NCBI GenBank assembly: GCA_000383715.1
Contig: KB911884.1
Span: 1 to 64,000 of the forward strand
Source: Verrucomicrobia bacterium SCGC AAA164-E04
GTDB lineage: Bacteria > Verrucomicrobiota > Verrucomicrobiia > Limisphaerales > AAA164-E04
Direction of reading: 5' to 3'
DNA: 64,000 nt
Below the pieces are notes generated by a model. The model did not search any database. It was not told where the DNA came from and saw only the letters and a program-made list of their open reading frames with translations. Positions 63,031 through 64,000 of the stretch are shown piece by piece. The position numbers and the translations under genes are program-made. The first letter of the stretch is position 1. Each line of letters opens with the position of its first letter.

Positions 63031-64000
63031 ATGTCCATGATTTCAAAGCGTCGCATAAAGAACACATTCGCCGCCCTACTGGGTATTGCGTTCATATTAC
63101 CCCCCGTTCAGGCAGGAGAATGGGAAGTGTTGTTTGATGGTCAGGACATTGCGTCCTTCAGGGGATATCAAATGGATACTTTTCCGAAGGATGGATGGAC
63201 CATCAAGGATGGAACCTTGCGCACCATTGCCGATGGCAAGGTTGTGGACCTTATCACGAAGAAACAATATCGTGACTTCGAACTCATCTTTGAATGGAAA
63301 GTAACTCCTGGAGCAAATAGCGGAGTGATGTATAGAGTCGATGAATCGAAAAACAGCCCGTGGCATACTGGTCCTGAATACCAAATACTTGACGATTCCA
63401 AACATAATGACGGAAAAAATCCATTGACCTCTGCTGGTTCGCTTTACGCTCTTGTCTCTGCACAAAACAAAACACTCGAGCCTGTTGGCGATTATAACCG
63501 CTCCCGCATTGTGCTGAATGGCAATTCACTGGAACATTGGTTGAACGGGAGCAAGGTAGTCGCCTGCGATATTGACTCCTACGGAGTGGCAACATTGGTG
63601 AAGGAAAGCAAATTCTCGCCTCACAAAGGTTTTCTCAAAAAACAGACAGGCCACATTGTTTTTCAACATCACCACGACGAAGTTTGGTTCAAAAGCATCA
63701 AAGTGCGCGAATTACCTGAACCAGTGGTTCTACCCGAGGGAAAACGTGTCAACACTGTCAGTAAAGAACAGCGAAACGCTGGATGGCGAAATTTGTTTAA
63801 TGGCAAGAATACGAATCAATGGCGAGGTTTCAAAAAGGAAGCCTTCCCGCAAAAAGGCTGGATCATTGAGAACGATTGCATCAAGCATGTCAGTCAAGGT
63901 GGCGGTGGCGACATCATCACCAAACAAAAATATGGTCAGTTTGATTTCCAATGGGAATGGAAAGTCGCTCCTGCAGCCAACAGCGGCGTGAAGTATTTCA
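63031..64000 (+). CDS. Double-domain DUF1080 protein (3-keto-disaccharide hydrolase-like), C-terminus cut by window edge
   Basis: The frame opens at ATG 63031, 37 bp after the MetH-like gene, and stays open to the last base (about 323 codons). A signal peptide (ISKRRIKNTFAALLGIAF, then PPVQA) precedes a first DUF1080 module: WEVLFDGQDIASFRGY, DFELIFEWKVTPGANSGVMY, EYQILDDSKHNDG, then VWFKSIKVRELPEP as its end strand. A second module begins at about 250 with WRNLFNGKNTNQWRGF and repeats the key segment as WEWKVAPAANSGVKYF at the edge. This is the second tandem DUF1080 protein in the window, consistent with 3-keto-glycoside hydrolysis outside the cytoplasm. Confidence 0.85.
   Translation, partial: MSMISKRRIKNTFAALLGIAFILPPVQAGEWEVLFDGQDIASFRGYQMDTFPKDGWTIKDGTLRTIADGKVVDLITKKQYRDFELIFEWKVTPGANSGVMYRVDESKNSPWHTGPEYQILDDSKHNDGKNPLTSAGSLYALVSAQNKTLEPVGDYNRSRIVLNGNSLEHWLNGSKVVACDIDSYGVATLVKESKFSPHKGFLKKQTGHIVFQHHHDEVWFKSIKVRELPEPVVLPEGKRVNTVSKEQRNAGWRNLFNGKNTNQWRGFKKEAFPQKGWIIENDCIKHVSQGGGGDIITKQKYGQFDFQWEWKVAPAANSGVKYF

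Noticed and set aside
1-64000. rRNA, tRNA or riboswitch genes (including a cobalamin or SAM riboswitch before the MetH-like gene)
   Set aside because: No cloverleaf or rRNA-like stretch was noticed, and the MetH-like frame begins 4 bp after the preceding gene, leaving no room for a leader.

Overview
The window reads as chromosome of a PVC-superphylum bacterium, most likely a free-living, probably marine Verrucomicrobiota. The evidence is the protein repertoire: paired DUF1549/DUF1553 and DUF1501 proteins, PSCyt1-type single-haem domains, two very large PVC-type haem-binding beta-propeller proteins, three DUF1080 (3-keto-glycoside hydrolase) modules or proteins, two sulfatases, and a secreted repeat protein with the verrucomicrobial C-terminal 'LQ.AD.V.GPWT.V' module. 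No rRNA, tRNA, CRISPR array or complete mobile element was seen. Shine-Dalgarno sequences are weak or absent at many starts, so several starts were chosen from signal peptides, overlaps or family N-termini.

Layout. 1-2.5 kb: a partial PQQ-type propeller and a sulfatase (both minus), separated by a degenerate purine-rich repeat. 2.5-6.5 kb (plus): a PhyH dioxygenase, then a tightly coupled cassette of CapE-like UDP-sugar dehydratase, sugar C-methyltransferase and RmlD-like reductase, probably making a C-methylated deoxysugar nucleotide. 6.7-11.4 kb: a DUF6268 barrel, an SRPBCC protein, a tiny zinc-ribbon-like protein, then a type III PKS / methyltransferase / FAD-oxidoreductase operon, closed by a strong terminator. 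11.6-16.1 kb (minus): a giant secreted protein with six ~177-residue domains arranged ABCABC. 16.3-17.7 kb: SelO. 17.7-18.6 kb: a long gap holding a decayed tyrosine-recombinase tail.

18.6-25.1 kb (plus): DUF1553 and DUF1501 pair, GH144-like beta-glucanase, unknown exported protein. 25.1-38.1 kb (minus): an acyltransferase pair (FeeM/OlsB-like GNAT plus PlsC-like), a Gfo/Idh/MocA dehydrogenase, an MtrA/DmsE-like multihaem cytochrome next to an outer-membrane barrel that carries its own haem domain, an orphan TctA permease, a xylose-isomerase-like TIM barrel, a DUF1080 hydrolase, PyrF, and a sulfatase fused to an SGNH esterase. 38.2-44.1 kb (plus): ClC channel, PVC haem-binding dehydrogenase-like protein, metallophosphoesterase. 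44.2-57.1 kb: housekeeping genes (lipid kinase, prolyl oligopeptidase, zwf, pgl, prmA, rph, asd) around a second giant PVC haem protein. 57.5-64 kb (plus): DUF1553 protein, then an apparent chimera joining the Tat signal of a DUF1501 gene to the middle of MetH, then a partial double-DUF1080 protein.

As a whole the region suits an organism that degrades sulfated, acetylated or unusual polysaccharides by secreted sulfatases, esterases, beta-glucanases and 3-keto-glycoside chemistry, with abundant exported c-type haem. The observations most worth following are the DUF1501-MetH chimera (true deletion or assembly error), the haem-barrel/MtrA-like pair, the ABCABC repeat protein, the sulfatase-SGNH fusion, the HX4E acyltransferase with its coupled GNAT partner, and the recombinase remnant.
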